DNA of 64,000 nt from Hymenopellis radicata. Lineage: Eukaryota > Basidiomycota > Agaricomycetes > Agaricales > Physalacriaceae. A program made the position numbers and the translations under genes. This document shows, piece after piece, positions 33,588 through 45,734 of the stretch (its first letter is position 1; every line of letters begins with the position of its first letter). The stretch is taken from positions 154,595 through 218,594 of the forward strand of contig JADNRX010000049.1 in the NCBI GenBank assembly GCA_015501595.1. Reading direction: 5' to 3'. The notes below the pieces were generated by a model. That model was not told the origin of the DNA. It saw only the letters and a list, made by a program, of their open reading frames with translations, and made no database searches.

Positions 33588-35115
33588 CTACAGGAAATAC
33601 ATTTTATCGCGGATCCTGCTGTTCACATGCTTGTAACTGTCGACACAAGTTGCCAAATCAAAGTGCTGCGTGCCGCTGACTGTTGAAGACGCATCGTCAC
33701 CGCCGTAGCGCAGGTTCTCGTTGAAATGGAACGCCCCGCAAGTACAAACCTCCTGATGTATCGACAGTATTAACATTATCAAAGGATGAATGGTCTCACA
33801 TGAGCATCTAGAAACAATGTTAAAGTACATACGGAATGTAGGAAGGAAGGACTTACAGTACACCGGAGTAGGGATTGAAATGGAGCGCAGCGCCTTCGCA
33901 TATGTGTGGCAAAGAGCAAAGGAAAGGTCTTGGATCCTTAGAGAATGTGTAAGTGAACAATCGAGGAGAATAGAATCGATGTCTATTGGTCAAAGTTGAA
34001 GTTATCATCCCGAAGCACGATATAGTGTCCAGAACGCGACACTGCGTCCTCATGAGTATAAAGACACAAAGCTAACTCACTTCCTTTGATAGCGGCATGG
34101 CTTTGCAAGTAGAAATCCTTGAATAAAGGGCTGATGACTCCGCTAGTCGTGACAAAGCCGGCCTTCAGATTTCCGGTCCTATCTCGGACCCTAAATCTAC
34201 CTTGTTAGAATGCGCTGGCAGACGATGCAATAGATATTACCGCTGCTCCTGGCCGAAGAACACCATGTGATCTCAACCACGCCATAGCTCCAAGCCACCT
34301 CCGATAGGTTTGATTCCAGCACTACTGAAGAAGGCGCGTGCGCTATGCGGATAGTTTCTACCGGAGTCGGTTTAGCAATTTTTGCATATCACGAGATGGC
34401 GAATGCACTCACTGATTTGTTGCCTGCTTTATAATGAGCTGAAGCAAATTCGTAGCTGTCGTCGCCGTTTTCGATGTAGCTTGAGTATTAATGAGCACCT
34501 TGATGTCTCTGTTATGGTATAATCAGAGAGTCTTCGGTTGGAGTACAGAGACTGCTTACTCAGGCCAGATTGTAGGACTGACCATGATGACGCCTTTGCC
34601 ACCTTCTACGAGCGGTGCGCTTCCTTGTACATCAGACAGTGAAACAAGAATCTATGTCCCAGTTAGTGGGTTGAACAGAGCTAGACAATGAAGAACATCA
34701 CCGAGCCCCCTTTGCTATCCGGTAGTTTCAGTCGATGAGAGGAGTAGATAATGGCGTCGCCATCATACAAGGCTTTGGGGCGGAATGTCGCAGTGGCGAC
34801 GCTGTTTGTAAACGTTGTATGACCTCTCGTCGCTTGCAAAAGGTCTTGGGCTTCGGAGAGAATTCTAAGCGGTGACGCATTAGGATGCCTAGAGACGGTC
34901 AACGCGTACATACCAACTGAGGGGATAATCAGAAAAGGCACGTAGACTATCTGGAAGGGCTTACCATTATATCGATAGTATTCTGTTGTTGGCAGCCTAT
35001 CAGCGACATGAGGATACGGCGTCAAGTTGGCAGGCGTAGACGTACTTGACAATTTCGGAACAATTTGTCTTGACTTGGAACTCTGAGGCCATGGTGGAGA
35101 TGTAGAAATATTCAA
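33588..35115 (-). pseudogene. Argonaute relic: N/linker region joined to PIWI C-terminus
   Basis: The 5' part reads YALTVSRHPNASPL, YDGDAIIYSSHRLKLPD (about 34760), then across introns TATNLLQLIIKQATNQ (34440) and ARAFFSSAGIKPIGGGLELW (34340-34280). These are the N domain and linker-1 of fungal Argonautes, just before PAZ. Directly after it the sequence reads HMVFFGQEQR, a 50-nt intron, DRTGNLKAGFV, LFKDFYLQSHAAIKG (34120), SGHYIVLRDDNFNFD, LSFALCHTYAKALRSISIPT (33880) and finally DDASSTVSG...RDKMYFL-stop (33590). These are PIWI C-terminal segments. PAZ, MID and most of the catalytic PIWI domain (DEDH residues) are missing. At least one stop (after NFNFDQ) and phase breaks are present. It cannot be an active slicer; whether the transcript could act as a decoy is unknown. 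Confidence 0.8.
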
Positions 35116-35550
35116 AGCGATTTCGGTCAGTTATATTAAGTGGGAGGAAGCCAGTTCAGAATGTCGATCACATCCAAGTCCCAAAGCGGCCATGCATCTT
35201 TCTCCTTCCACCATCATCGTCGCCAGCCTTCAACTCGCAAAAGTAACGCGTTTATCGATTTCCCAACTGTTAAACGACCCGACTTAGGACTCCTGGATTC
35301 CCGGAAGACAATTGATTGAAACTTGGGCGGCGTGAATGCCAGCGCCCTTGCCGGGTCCTGGGGAAACAGTGCGTTATTTTCTTCGATTTGGAGCTCACTT
35401 TTGACGAGGTTCACTTGCAACGTCCCAGGGTAAGTGATTGATCCTCTCGGCTCTGGTTATTAAGAATGATTATCTTTGAATAGCTTCACGTGGTTGTGCC
35501 GCCTCCTGGATAGGTCTACCTCCACAATCGCGTCGGGGAATTGTCCGTGG
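35116..35550. other. Spacer, no gene seen
   Basis: Lies between the divergently oriented Argonaute and aldehyde dehydrogenase relics. Short frames only. Confidence 0.4.
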
Positions 35551-35559
35551 CCGCCCCTG

Positions 35560-36830
35560 TAACGTGGCAGTTGAGCACTATCGTTGAGCAACAGGCGATC
35601 TTCGAGAAAGCATACGCGCGCTGCAGACACCAGAGTACGAGAAGAAAATGATAGCTGGTGTCCGAGAGGAAGTGGGAGCGAACCCTCACGCGGCGGGTTT
35701 CAACTGGCGTATCACCATGGCGTTCGCTAGGGCGGCGCTCGCTGCTTTGGCCCAGCTGACGACGGAGTCGCGCCCCTCGGCTTTCGATCCCACGACCCAG
35801 ATTAGTATTGAGCGTAAACCGCTGGGTGTGATGTACGTATCCCTCATGCATTGTTGGTCACCTCAATAATTGACATTCACATGCAGATTGTCCTGTGCCC
35901 AGTGGAACTTGCTAGGCGGGGCGGGCCGTCTGTCCTCGCTACATTTTACCCGATTATATTCGGTAACACCGTAGTGCTGAAGCCTTCGGAACTCACTTCC
36001 TATATTCATCATGTTCTAAGCAAGCGCAAGGTTCTGGATGACGTCGTCGACGTGAACAAAACGGCACAGGACATCGTGAGCGGATCTTTCTGGCAATCCG
36101 GTCAAGCATGTATTGCCACAGATCTAGAGCGAGTCTTCGTGCAGCGAGGAGTATCGGAGGCGTTGGTGACGTCGATACGTCGCTTGGTGAAGGTATTCAA
36201 GTTTATAGATCCTCTCATTCTGACAGACGCGGTGTCTAAATTTCTTGCGATGATCGAGGAGGCCAAGGACACTGGGGCTGAAGTGATCTTGTGGGACTAT
36301 GATCGCGAGGGGCTTGTTGTGAATGTGGGGGCACACATTGTTAAGGGTGTGCGTCCGGGGATGAGGTTGTGGGACGAGGAGTCATTTGGACCAGGTATGC
36401 ATGTTCCTGCTTGTGCCGCCGCCGCCAAGTTGTGCGGGCTTGTGTTACTGATGAAGGTCATGTTGAAGTCATCCCAATCATGGTTGTCGATACGGTGGAG
36501 GAGGCTATCGAGATGGTTAACACTTCAAACCATTCATTGACGGCTTCAGTATGGACAGCGAATGCTGACGCTGCGAAGAAGCTCGCGGCAAGGTTGCGGT
36601 CAGGTACGTAAGTTGAAGGTGGGGGCTTGAAGTGACGATTTGAACCGTTGGACAGCGTATGTGAATATCAATGGGAGTACGATCTTCTGTGAACCTACTC
36701 ATCCTAACACTGTGTCGTTAATCGCGTGTATGTGTCGGTCCGGGGCCTCTGGCTTTGGCAAATTCGATGTGAAAGAGTTCGGGTTACCGCTACGCATTCT
36801 ACTTGATCTCTCATGTGCTTGTAAACAGCT
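35560..36830 (+). pseudogene. NAD(P)-dependent aldehyde dehydrogenase relic
   Basis: Pieces in family order: ANPHAAGFNWRITMAFA (35670) and KPLGVM (35817), then FGNTVVLKPSELTSYI (35960), FWQSGQACIATDLERVFVQ (36090, holding the position of the catalytic Cys motif GQxC), GLVVNVGAHIVKGVRPGM (36310), WDEESFGP (36370), VVDTVEEAIEMVN (36480) and GFGKFDVKEFG (36755). The usual PWNFP-type and ELGGK segments are missing or scrambled, and frames shift repeatedly (for example at 36400 and 36600). It resembles salicylaldehyde- or vanillin-type dehydrogenases. It is dead. Confidence 0.8.
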
Positions 36831-37389
36831 GAAGAGTAGAATTAAATGTGATGCCACATCTCCCTTGCTTGAATCAATGTCTACTAGGCCTGCTATATTT
36901 CATCGGTCTTCCTCCGTCATCGCGTCATCCCCCAGCAGGTATCCCAGTCCGGCTATCCGCTCTTTGTAGAACAACCATCATGCCAGATGCTCAAACTTGA
37001 ATCTATCGAAACGCGACGATTTCCCGACTTGTACTTGGGTCCTCTAACTGAAGGCTATGCAAAAAAGAACAACGCAAGATCCCAAAAACTGTACGCTTCT
37101 GGCTAGTTGACAACTTCTGTGATGGGTGGGTAACCGTTACTTTACTCGGTTCACCCGTGACGCCCTTACATCTGCCTTAGATTTCCATGCTTTGACAAGG
37201 ACGGACTAGTCTTGCAAGCTTTGTGGATCTGGTAGGGTTTGTATGCATACAAACCCTTGGGGTATGGACCGACAGACGGCATCATTTGATGCCTTATCCA
37301 TAATCAGAACTACGACCCCTGTGTTGACACAGGCGCTGGGATGCTAAGGGTATTGACCTGACGTGTGTTAGTATGTCGCTGTCGGCGTA
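36831..37389. other. No confident gene
   Basis: Spacer between two plus-strand relics. Nothing assignable. Confidence 0.4.
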
Positions 37390-37680
37390 CCGCCTATGCT
37401 AACGTCAATGCTAACATCGCACCCGAGACTGGACATTCTAACAAACCTGGACCCTTCCCGTGATCTCCGGCTAAGTGGACCAGTTGTATATGCTGGTCAG
37501 TCTTCGATGGAGGTCGATGGAGGTCGCGGTCACAATGGAGAGCATTGGCGGGAATCAACCGGAGGTGACCGTCCTACGCTATTTGCATGTTGGAAACAGA
37601 CCTGAGCGGGACTTTAATAGGATGGTTTGTCGTGATGCAAATACTGGCAAAGTATACGGGCTAATCCGATGGAAGTCGTA
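37390..37680 (+). pseudogene. Acyl-CoA thioesterase (ACOT9-like hotdog) fragment
   Basis: The frame reads RLDILTNLDPSRDLRLSGPV and VYAGQSSMEV. After a one-base slip come VTMESIGGNQPE and MVCRDANTGKVYG. This is the order of a hotdog-fold acyl-CoA thioesterase of the mitochondrial ACOT9 group (D...R..G.V...G.SSMEV...V...; FxMVCRD). Only one hotdog domain piece is present. The family assignment rests on about 80 residues. Confidence 0.55.
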
Positions 37681-37689
37681 ACGATATAG

Positions 37690-39562
37690 AACCCCCGCTC
37701 GTACCAGAGTCAAGAAGGATGATGATACGTGGAAACCAGATCCTAGTCATGGAGGTAAGCCATTCCTCTATCTATTGTTTGAGTTACGGTAACCGTTTTC
37801 ATAGGTAAGGCAATTGAACGAGGCCATATTCCGCCCTCGGGTCGAGCATGACAAAGTACATTCGATACCCAGTTTCGCTGATGTCGCCGACTGGTGGGTG
37901 TCGATTGAGGCGTGCATCTTGACGAGGACGAGGGTCGTGCTGGCGGATATGGAACGTGAGTACATCCTCTCGGAGCATTTCGGGCAGTGTTCGGGTGTTA
38001 ACGCGCTCAGTGGGGGGTCGCCCCTCCGCAGGCCATTTATTTCTGTCATAGGGAGGTACCAATGTAGTGTCGGGTGTTGGTAGGAGACTCACTGAAAGCG
38101 TGCGAGCGGACACGCGGAGTGTGCGCTGACAGCATTCCTCATATTTGCTATGTACAACTATGTTCCATGATGTAAGTACTCCAGCTCGGTGGGTTTCTTT
38201 CGCAGCTTGTGGGTTGTCTGTGCTCTTGAGGTGCCGCGCGGTATGTCCTTCGGGGCGTGCCGCTGCGGTTGTCCGTAGACGGATGCTGGCTTCCATGACA
38301 GGGCTAGTGTTCAAAACCCGCCACCGTCCTGAAGCGCGAGATTCGCAAGTGGCGTTCAAAACGTCGACGGCGGTGGCGCTCTGCAACGTGTGACCGGACA
38401 CACACGTGGTGCAGAACTCGGCGGTTGAACCAACAATCGCTGGGATGTCATTCTTCCTTCCTGTCTGTCTTGAGTAAGTTGTCCCCTTTCTCATTGTCGA
38501 CATCATCGACAAAGGTCTGCCCATTATGATGATTGAGGTCGAGTTCATCTGGTACGTACCTATTCAATTTCAAGCAAGTTTCGACAATGACGCCAGTTTA
38601 GGAATCTCGTCTTCTTTGTGCTGGCTTCACAAGGAATGGCCGGTGATGAAGTTGAGCTCGGGGGAGGAATAAAGTCGGGGATTTAAAGACACTTTTTTGG
38701 GGCCATACATGTAACGAAGCAGGTAGAATAACGGTCGAATATTTATTTCCTACTGTAGACATATGTGTTGGGGTGGTAAAGAACAGCGCCGAGAAATTCT
38801 ATACCTCCAAAGTCGGTCTAGGCGGCTAGTCAGCATCTGCACAGACATCTGAAGAGACGATGAGGCACCACAAGACCACCCAAGAGCCGCGCTATGTTTC
38901 TGAACGTGACGTTTTCAATGTCAATAAAGTTAAAAACTTACTATAAGGATCCGGACTCAGCATAACACAGTGCGGTTCTCCCCCTTACGTGCCATTCAAC
39001 GTTCTTCCAAAAAACGTCGCCATAATGAGTATGACAAACCTAATTCGCGGTGAGTCGAAAACCAGAGTCTATGTCATTTCAATACAAGCTTCTCTAAATT
39101 CCAATTGTCTCTGTGCTGTCAACCAGCATGATAACTCCTTCGTATACTAGTCCGCGGTCAGCGCAAGAAGTTCAGATGCCGTCGTCGTAGCGGAAGTGTC
39201 AGAGCGATGCTCTGAACGTGGTGGTATGAGCGCGCAAGTTCCTATTCGGGCAAACCCGAGTGACTGGGCGATCTTGCACTTGCTCTCTTACCACATCGAC
39301 CTCGTTTCTGGTGTCAAACAAATTCTCACTTTCCTCCACCTGCGCGCGCCTCTCTTGGCTCGGGATTCGCCCCTTAAGAGTCCCATTAGAGATCCCGGCG
39401 GTTGTGGGGCGCTTCCAAAAGGCGAAATGCCGAGACTCAAAACCGGACCGAATGCTATACATTCTGTTTCTAGAACAGTCTTCTTGAAGCCGCAGTGGCG
39501 CTTCTTTCACCGAAAAAAAAACTTAGAAGAATCTCAATATCTTTCTCATTGCAACAACCATC
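37690..39562. other. No confident gene
   Basis: A 249-codon minus-strand frame (37799-38548) and opposing frames exist, but none has a recognisable motif or a linked exon. There is an A8 run at 39514-39521. Confidence 0.35.
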
Positions 39563-40322
39563 ATGTCTGGCTCTAAATTTCCATGGCATAACGTGAAAGC
39601 CAATACAATGCGGAATGTCATTCGAGACCTTGGAATCGGCTCAGCTAACTTGAAAACGCGTGAAGCTATGCTAGAGGCCTTCAATCTCATTGGGCAACAA
39701 GGAAGTATGTAATTTCAGGTTCTCCCTTTATTCATCACATCTTACAAGGAGGGTAGTTGAGGCTTACAAAAGAGACGCTGCAAGGGACAGCGAATCGGTG
39801 GGCAGCGAATCGGTGGGCAGCGAATCGGTGGGCAGGGAAACTCATCACCCTGGGCTGAATGACCACATATCTACACAAACCATGGCTATTAATGAAGCAG
39901 GAGGGAGTGTTTCGACGGGCGAGGGAACTCTACGACGCAGTACCCGCAAAATGAACTCGCAAAGCATGTCTGCACTCAAGAAGAAGACAAAACACGCATC
40001 AGCTGGCGTCGCCGGGCCATCCACCACTATGACGTCCCCATCTCTCTCTGCCTCAACCAGCCGTATGTCGCTTTTCATGGCGTGATCATTGTAATGAAAC
40101 TGACGGCAGTTGATATACAGAGGTCGCTGCGGGACATCTGACCAGCGAGGTTGACGTTGAAGAGGCCGTTTCTGGCGGTGAAGGGTCTAACAAAGGTGTG
40201 TGTAAGGATGAAAAATGGGTCTTTATGGATCTGATCATGACCATCTTCTCAAAGACGACGCAGAAGATCCTCCTCCTCCTTACAAGAACGAATCGCCCGA
40301 ACCCCAAGAAGGGCCTGCTTAG
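39563..40322 (+). CDS. Small protein with SAP-like N-terminus and disordered tail
   Basis: Four exons splice cleanly: 39563-39704, 39757-40062, 40121-40195 and 40255-40322, all with GT-AG introns. The start reads MSGSKFPWHNVKANTMRNVI, RDLGIGSANLKTREAMLEAF, a helix-turn-helix pattern like a SAP (DNA-binding) motif. The rest is Ser/Thr/Lys/Glu-rich. It includes three tandem copies of a 15-bp unit encoding SESVG (about 39790-39835), a basic patch (STRKM...LKKKTKH) and an acidic/Pro end (DDAEDPPPPY). About 196 residues. It is the only gene in the 17-43 kb decayed zone with a clean splice model. The SAP call is by pattern only; a chromatin or transposon-associated role is a guess. Confidence 0.65.
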
Positions 40323-41339
40323 CCTATCAACATTGAGCCCATCAAACAATATAATGTACCTTGTAAGTCGTCGCCGTCCGGCTCCACTTCCCACGTATCT
40401 CTCACTGATGACCCTCACAGGATATTCATAAACTACATCTTCTAAGTACCTTTGCGTCCGCAGACCTAAAATGATAAGACATTGACCTCCAAGTTCTTGC
40501 GTTGGCATCAACGATGGGAGACCGCTTTACATTCCTGATAAGAGCGAGAACATGAAGACGGAAAAGCGAGAAGCAGGGCGTCGTGTACGGGAAGCAAGGG
40601 CGTCGTGTACGGGAAGCAAGATGAGGTGCGTCCAGGAAAACCGAATACACTCAGAAGCGCTATCAGATACTCCCGAGGATCGGTAGAGCCATAGCTCTCG
40701 TTGCTAGGTCCCCGCAACGATGAGTTACCTTAAGCTTCCATGTCCTGCAGAGCCTTTCTGTAGCCACTGCAAGGCTTCTGGTAGCCTCCCAAACAATAAC
40801 CAACCGCCTACCATACATGTCCGATAGCAGCCAGACCTTGATCATATTGCTCACCAATATTAATATTGCTAAATTTCCAATATATTTATCATCAATAAGA
40901 CATGGTCAAGTCTATGGAGGACATATACTACGCGCACTACTTGAACGGCTGTGAAGCGTTCGAACCATGGCCAAAGATGTGGACATACCGTTAGGGCACT
41001 GTCAATGAAGGCGAAGATGAGGTGACGAGGCTTGAGGGTTGTTGAAGTGATGGTCGAAGTCCTGTCAAAGGTGCATTGCCCGGGCCTCCGGGATGTATAT
41101 GTCGCCAAGACTAAAAAAGCCTACTATCATTGCAGGTTCACCACAATTGTGGACGAAAAACTTACCGGTCAAATATATGGTTCTGGCCTCTGCCGCTTGT
41201 CGACGGGCCCATTGACGATCACGTTTGTTGTTGGACTTGCCAGTCTAGAATCACCATACAACCAATGCTTCATGTTCCTCGACGTGGGGTTCTAGACAAG
41301 ACAACTTCCAATCCATGTTGAGGTTGGCAACCATATTTA
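40323..41339. other. No confident gene; 21-bp tandem pair
   Basis: GGGCGTCGTGTACGGGAAGCA is repeated twice at about 40575-40620. The rest holds no splice-linked coding signal. Confidence 0.4.
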
Positions 41340-41344
41340 TCATT

Positions 41345-42865
41345 GAGCAGGCCTGTCCCTGCGAACGGGCATCTTGAGGACGCATCCGTTGTCCGACCTA
41401 ACGATTTTGGCGAGTGAAAAAGAGGAAGATGTACGCAATGCCGACATCAGGAAGTTTATCCGTGCCGGCAAGCCAGGCAGTCGGTGGTCCACGATAGCAT
41501 CCTGGAGCATATCGATATCCAACGCAACGTCGAATGCGCGCCCATGGGCGCCATCTGTCCCAACAGGACATTCTCCGCAATCCCATGACAGTCGTCCTTC
41601 TCGCCAACCGCGGCCGCTTCTATCAAGATCTCGACGGTCTCCTCGAACGAACATCTCATCAATGCACCAGTGTCCGCGCGATTTATACCGTGTCGCGTAA
41701 TCGCCATTAGAGGGCCCCGCTGGGTCATCAAGTCGCAAAGGAGCGCAAGTGGCGATAGTTCCTGTATGAACCATCAAACTCAATAACCCCACGCAGTTCC
41801 TTCATGATTGCTGCCCGCGCAGCCTCTATCCCCAAAACATTGAAAATTTCCACGCAGCTGGTCGAGTAGGCGCGCTTGAAGTCGACACCGTCGATACACA
41901 TAACTGTCTTCAGATTGACACCGTCAGTCTCCAACACCGACTCCTGGTCTTTCCGCACAACCAAGCTCTCATCCCCAGTCTCCTCAACGACATCGTTCTT
42001 CGTCAAGAACACACGATCGATACCCTTGACGCCACGAAGGCTGACAGAGTTCAACATCGTGTTTTCCAGCTGCGGGGGAAAATGTCCTCCTCAATACCAG
42101 CCATGCCCTCGTCATCCTTGTCCCCACCGGCGATGACACGACACCGGATGATAAGCTTGTCGGAGTTGTCTTCGCTCCACTAGATAACGAACAAGTCCGT
42201 CTTCAGAAATGCGAGCAGCGACATAGCTCAACCATCTTGGCACGGTCCAGCCCAAGACGAAGAAGCCAAGGCGATTGAAGGTGGAGCTTGCTCTCCGTCT
42301 CCTCGTCAGGGATAGCGAATAACGCCTCAACGAACGTTGAGTCTTCCTTGATGATGGTAGAGCTGGGATCGGGGCCATACCAGATCTCCACCGACGCGGT
42401 TACGGTTCGCAGGGACTTGTACGCGAGCCCCTGCTGGACGTTCTTAGCCAGATGCTGGTCAATCTCCTTCTCCAAATAGACGGCCAGCGACGGCGTCTTG
42501 ATGCTCGTCGCCACATTGATAATCTCCTTCAAACGCGGCACACCAAGGGTGACGTTTTTACTGGACACACCAGCATAACGGAAGGTGTTCAGAGTCATCT
42601 GCGTGGCCGGTTCACCGATGGACTGTGCAGCGAGTATCGTCATGCTCAGGATCTGCTCGCCTGTCCCAAGAGGTTTGGGTTTCAAGATGGCTGGTGTGGG
42701 AACGGAGCCGTCCCAGTCGGGAACCCAGAGCAGAATGTTTTGGACGGCATTCCAGTCGAGGAAGGCGTCTTGAAGGGTGGACTTGGGGATACCACAAAGC
42801 GTGTCTTAGACAATACCCATGACAGGCTTGTTCGCTTGTGGCGAAATGATCGGAAGAAAGGTGTT
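41345..42865 (-). pseudogene. RNA polymerase II largest subunit (RPB1) relic with internal deletion
   Basis: Minus-strand blocks in RPB1 order are: [20 protein letters not shown] (42815), [19 protein letters not shown] (42750), AILKPKPL (42690), then at once [18 protein letters not shown] (42620), [20 protein letters not shown] (42570), [11 protein letters not shown] (42240), [20 protein letters not shown] (42030), [11 protein letters not shown] (41880), [16 protein letters not shown] and finally [20 protein letters not shown] (41670). In the intact subunit several hundred residues separate KPKPLW from the trigger-loop segment LAAQSIGEP, and here they are fused. The bulk of the protein, including the metal-binding NADFDGD loop, and the CTD heptads are absent. 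There is a nonsense codon and several frame slips. It is dead. Confidence 0.85.
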
Positions 42866-42884
42866 CTGTAAACAACTAGTAACA

Positions 42885-44400
42885 TTCTATGACGGAAAGA
42901 AGGGCGCTCCTCCTGTACAAAGCAATGCGAATTGGGCATGTACTCATCACGGCAGAGGACCGGACGATGAGTGGAATATGGATAGATGAAGGTGTGGGCA
43001 ACTGGTGTGTTGGGGGTGCACTAGGCGGTAGATGCATGCACTGTGGCGTACTATGACTCTGGACGAAGTCTTATTGGTTGCCTTGACCTCGCTGAAAAGA
43101 TTGGGCATCTGAATCTCCGAAGGAAAGGCTCGCCACCCCGGGGGGAGTATCAGGTTGACGAAAACGGTTCTTGTCTGCAAGTGGGGCATGAGAGGTGCTG
43201 AGACCATGTTTGCCATTAGAATCCCTGGGTCGTCGTCGTGGAACCGCGCGGCGCGCAGTCATCTTTAGGGATGGGCGGTGGAGATGGGCGTCGCCTGCGT
43301 TGGCAGGGCTTACAGCTCCGCGGGTGGGGATTTTACCGGGAGGTTGGTATGGGCGGCGAGTGGAGATGAGCACCGCCGGCGTTGGCACGGGTTAACAGCG
43401 CTAGTCAGTGATGAGGGCTAGAAATGGTGAGTTGGGAGTTCAAAAACGAGGCAAAGTTCGCACCTGTAACGACAACGGCGCGTCCTCGTCAGCCAGAATC
43501 CCAGGAGAGGGCTCCCACTGGCCCAATAAGCGGCATTTAGTCGTGCTCTGAGGCAGCAATGATGGTAAGAGGTGAAGGGCGTATCACGTTGATCGGGACG
43601 GCCGCGCAGTCAAAGTCGGATACACACCGATGACGGTGGTGAGACTATGCTCTAGAGCACAGTCTGGAACAGCTTACGGTCATCGTAGTCGGGAGAGCCG
43701 ATGAGGCTCAAGCCTTCCGCGTGGAAGTCCAACTCAGACCGCATCGGAGTCCAAGGAAAGCCGGGGAAGGGAGCAGGTTTATATAGGAGAGAATGTTGAA
43801 GCAGTCGTGTACGCTCAGTCACATGACTTGATGGGAATTCATCGCCCGCTCATCGCCCGCTCTTAATCGGGCCGATCCCACCGAGTACAAATAGGGAACA
43901 ACAGATCGATGAACCTATTTCTCCTAATTCTACACAGCCTACAACTAGACTCTCCTCACCCACACCCGCAGCCAAACATCTCCCGCGCACCAGTGGACTT
44001 ACCTGGCGGTCTCAGGGAGGCGTCGACTTACCCAGCTGTTGCACCGACGATCATCGCCCGCTCACAACGCCAGGAAGTTCAGTGCATGTCACAATACGGT
44101 ATCTGATAAGAACACCTCTGCCCTCTGAATGCTATGGCAGCGAACAAGACTAAGACTTAGTCATGTGCGCGGCGGCGGTCGTCAAAAATCCCATCTGCTG
44201 CTTTCGGCTTTTTCGCGGCAGCTGACTCAAATCTTCGCGCCGTATTCGTGCCCCACACCTTTAAAAAACATCTCCTCTCTGGGGACCCATCAGGTGGGCG
44301 CCGTACAGCAACAAGGACTTCGTCGCCTACGTACGACGGTATTCTTTTGCTCTCTCTCTCTCTCACACACACCCTTAATGGTCGGTTTCACTCCGTTATG
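42885..44400 (+). repeat. Dispersed repeat, copy C
   Basis: It starts with GACGGAAAGAAGGGCGCTCC just beyond the RPB1 relic and matches copy B to about 44100. From there to 44400 it matches copy A (ACCTTTAAAAAACATCTCCT, GACCCATCAGGTGGGCGCCG). It runs without a visible boundary into the LINE coding remnant, so copies A to C may be 5' or internal parts of that element. Orientation is the same as B, and the two bracket about 27 kb of mostly gene fragments. Confidence 0.75.
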
Positions 44401-45413
44401 ATGTCTTTCGCGTCATCCCATTCTACTCTCACACTGGACGCCTACCGATCCTCCGCATTTGTGTACCTGGCTGAGGTTTATGCCCTCATTTTTTGATATC
44501 CTCGCGCTCTATACACATACTCCCGATGGCGCTCTATCCATCGCACACTCTATCTTGACCGATTATCTTTCCAGCACTCATATCATAGATTCTGTTTTGT
44601 TTACCGCACAGTCCCCTCACGTTTGGTCCTCTCTTCCTGGCCGGTCACTTTTCGGCTGGATCCTCTATCTCCTTCGTCACCGCCCTCCGAATGTTCCCCT
44701 GCCCCAGATTATACACACTCCCGCCCATACAGATTTTCAATCAACACCGGCACGGGCGAATGCTCATGACGATCACCTTGCTTCTTCCTCTCACCATCTC
44801 GTCCTTCGCCCTCCCCTGCGCCCTTACCGACTTTCTTTATGGATATGTTTATGCTGTATTCTGATAGGGATAAGTACATAGAGTGTGCTATATCAAAATA
44901 TCTCGAAGCCGTGCTGACCTCCCATGTTGTTTCTGCTCCAGATTTCCGACCCGCGACCACGTTGCTTTTGCCACTTCACGACGAACACCTACCCCCGGCT
45001 CACCCGTATCTCCGCGCATCGTCTGCATGCTCCACCATGGTTCAACTTTATGCGCGTTCTTCCCAGCTCGATACCGCTTACACTCGCTTTTTGCAATTTG
45101 GGAATGAAGCACCGTGTGCCCATTCGGTTATGGCGTTCTCGACACTGTCCATCACGTCTTCGTCGACTGCCCAACCGTTCATCACATGAGGCACGATGCC
45201 ACTGCCTCACTCCTCAATCACACTCGTACCCTTTTAAAAACGCTGGGGCACCACTGCTCACTTGTTCGCGCACTGTTCCGACCTAAGTTGCCTCACATCA
45301 ATACAATTACACCTCCACGGGCACGGGATCAGGTCGTTCGTCGTATCGCAAACATTTGGCATTCTGAGGCAATACGTTTAGCGGGCAGGATATGCGGAGA
45401 GTTCGGCCGGTGA
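44401..45413 (+). pseudogene. Non-LTR (LINE) retrotransposon ORF2, 3' end
   Basis: The last 100 codons are open and read MCPFGYGVLDTVHHVFVDCP then TVHHMRHDATASLLNHT, ending in RIANIWHSEAIRLAGRI and a stop at 45411-45413. A C-x3-C...H...C knuckle followed by such a tail is the end of LINE reverse-transcriptase proteins in fungi. Upstream, 44850-45110 contains matching pieces (LTRISAHRLHAPPWFNFM) in shifted frames, and the RT catalytic region is not seen. This copy is 5'-decayed. No poly-A tail is clear. Confidence 0.65.
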
Positions 45414-45551
45414 CTGATCCCGAAGTGGGACGACAGAAGCCTGTTATCCTACCCAGGTTTCTTGCTCATGCCTGTGGTTCTTGCTCATGTCTGTGGGGGT
45501 TGATTTCTTCTGTTGTTGTTTTTAGGTATCTGAATGTGGGTGAGGGCAACT

Positions 45552-45692
45552 ACTATCTTGTCCTTCGGTGTTGTTTCGCCCAGGGATATTGTATCGGTCG
45601 TCGATCGCGCCTTAAACGGCCACTTTTGACATAGATTTTTCGCGGAATGTACTCCGTAGTATGTCGTCTATAATGCCATGTAAAAGTTTGAA
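45552..45692 (+). repeat. Segment duplicated (inverted) at 28721-28860
   Basis: Partner of the 28.7 kb segment; it lies downstream of the LINE stop codon. An open frame DFSRNVLRSMSSIMPCKS continues to LKRIGQELAEI, so this copy extends the conserved peptide further than its partner. Confidence 0.65.
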
Positions 45693-45734
45693 GAGAATCG
45701 GCCAAGAACTCGCTGAGATCTAGCCCGGTAGCAG

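Noticed and set aside
37799..38548. 249-codon minus-strand ORF
   Set aside because: No motif; it lies opposite other open frames and in a zone of decayed plus-strand fragments.
44157..44372. TC-rich stretch resembling a microsatellite (CTCTCTCTCTCTCACACACA)
   Set aside because: Real but short and inside repeat copy C; not an independent feature.
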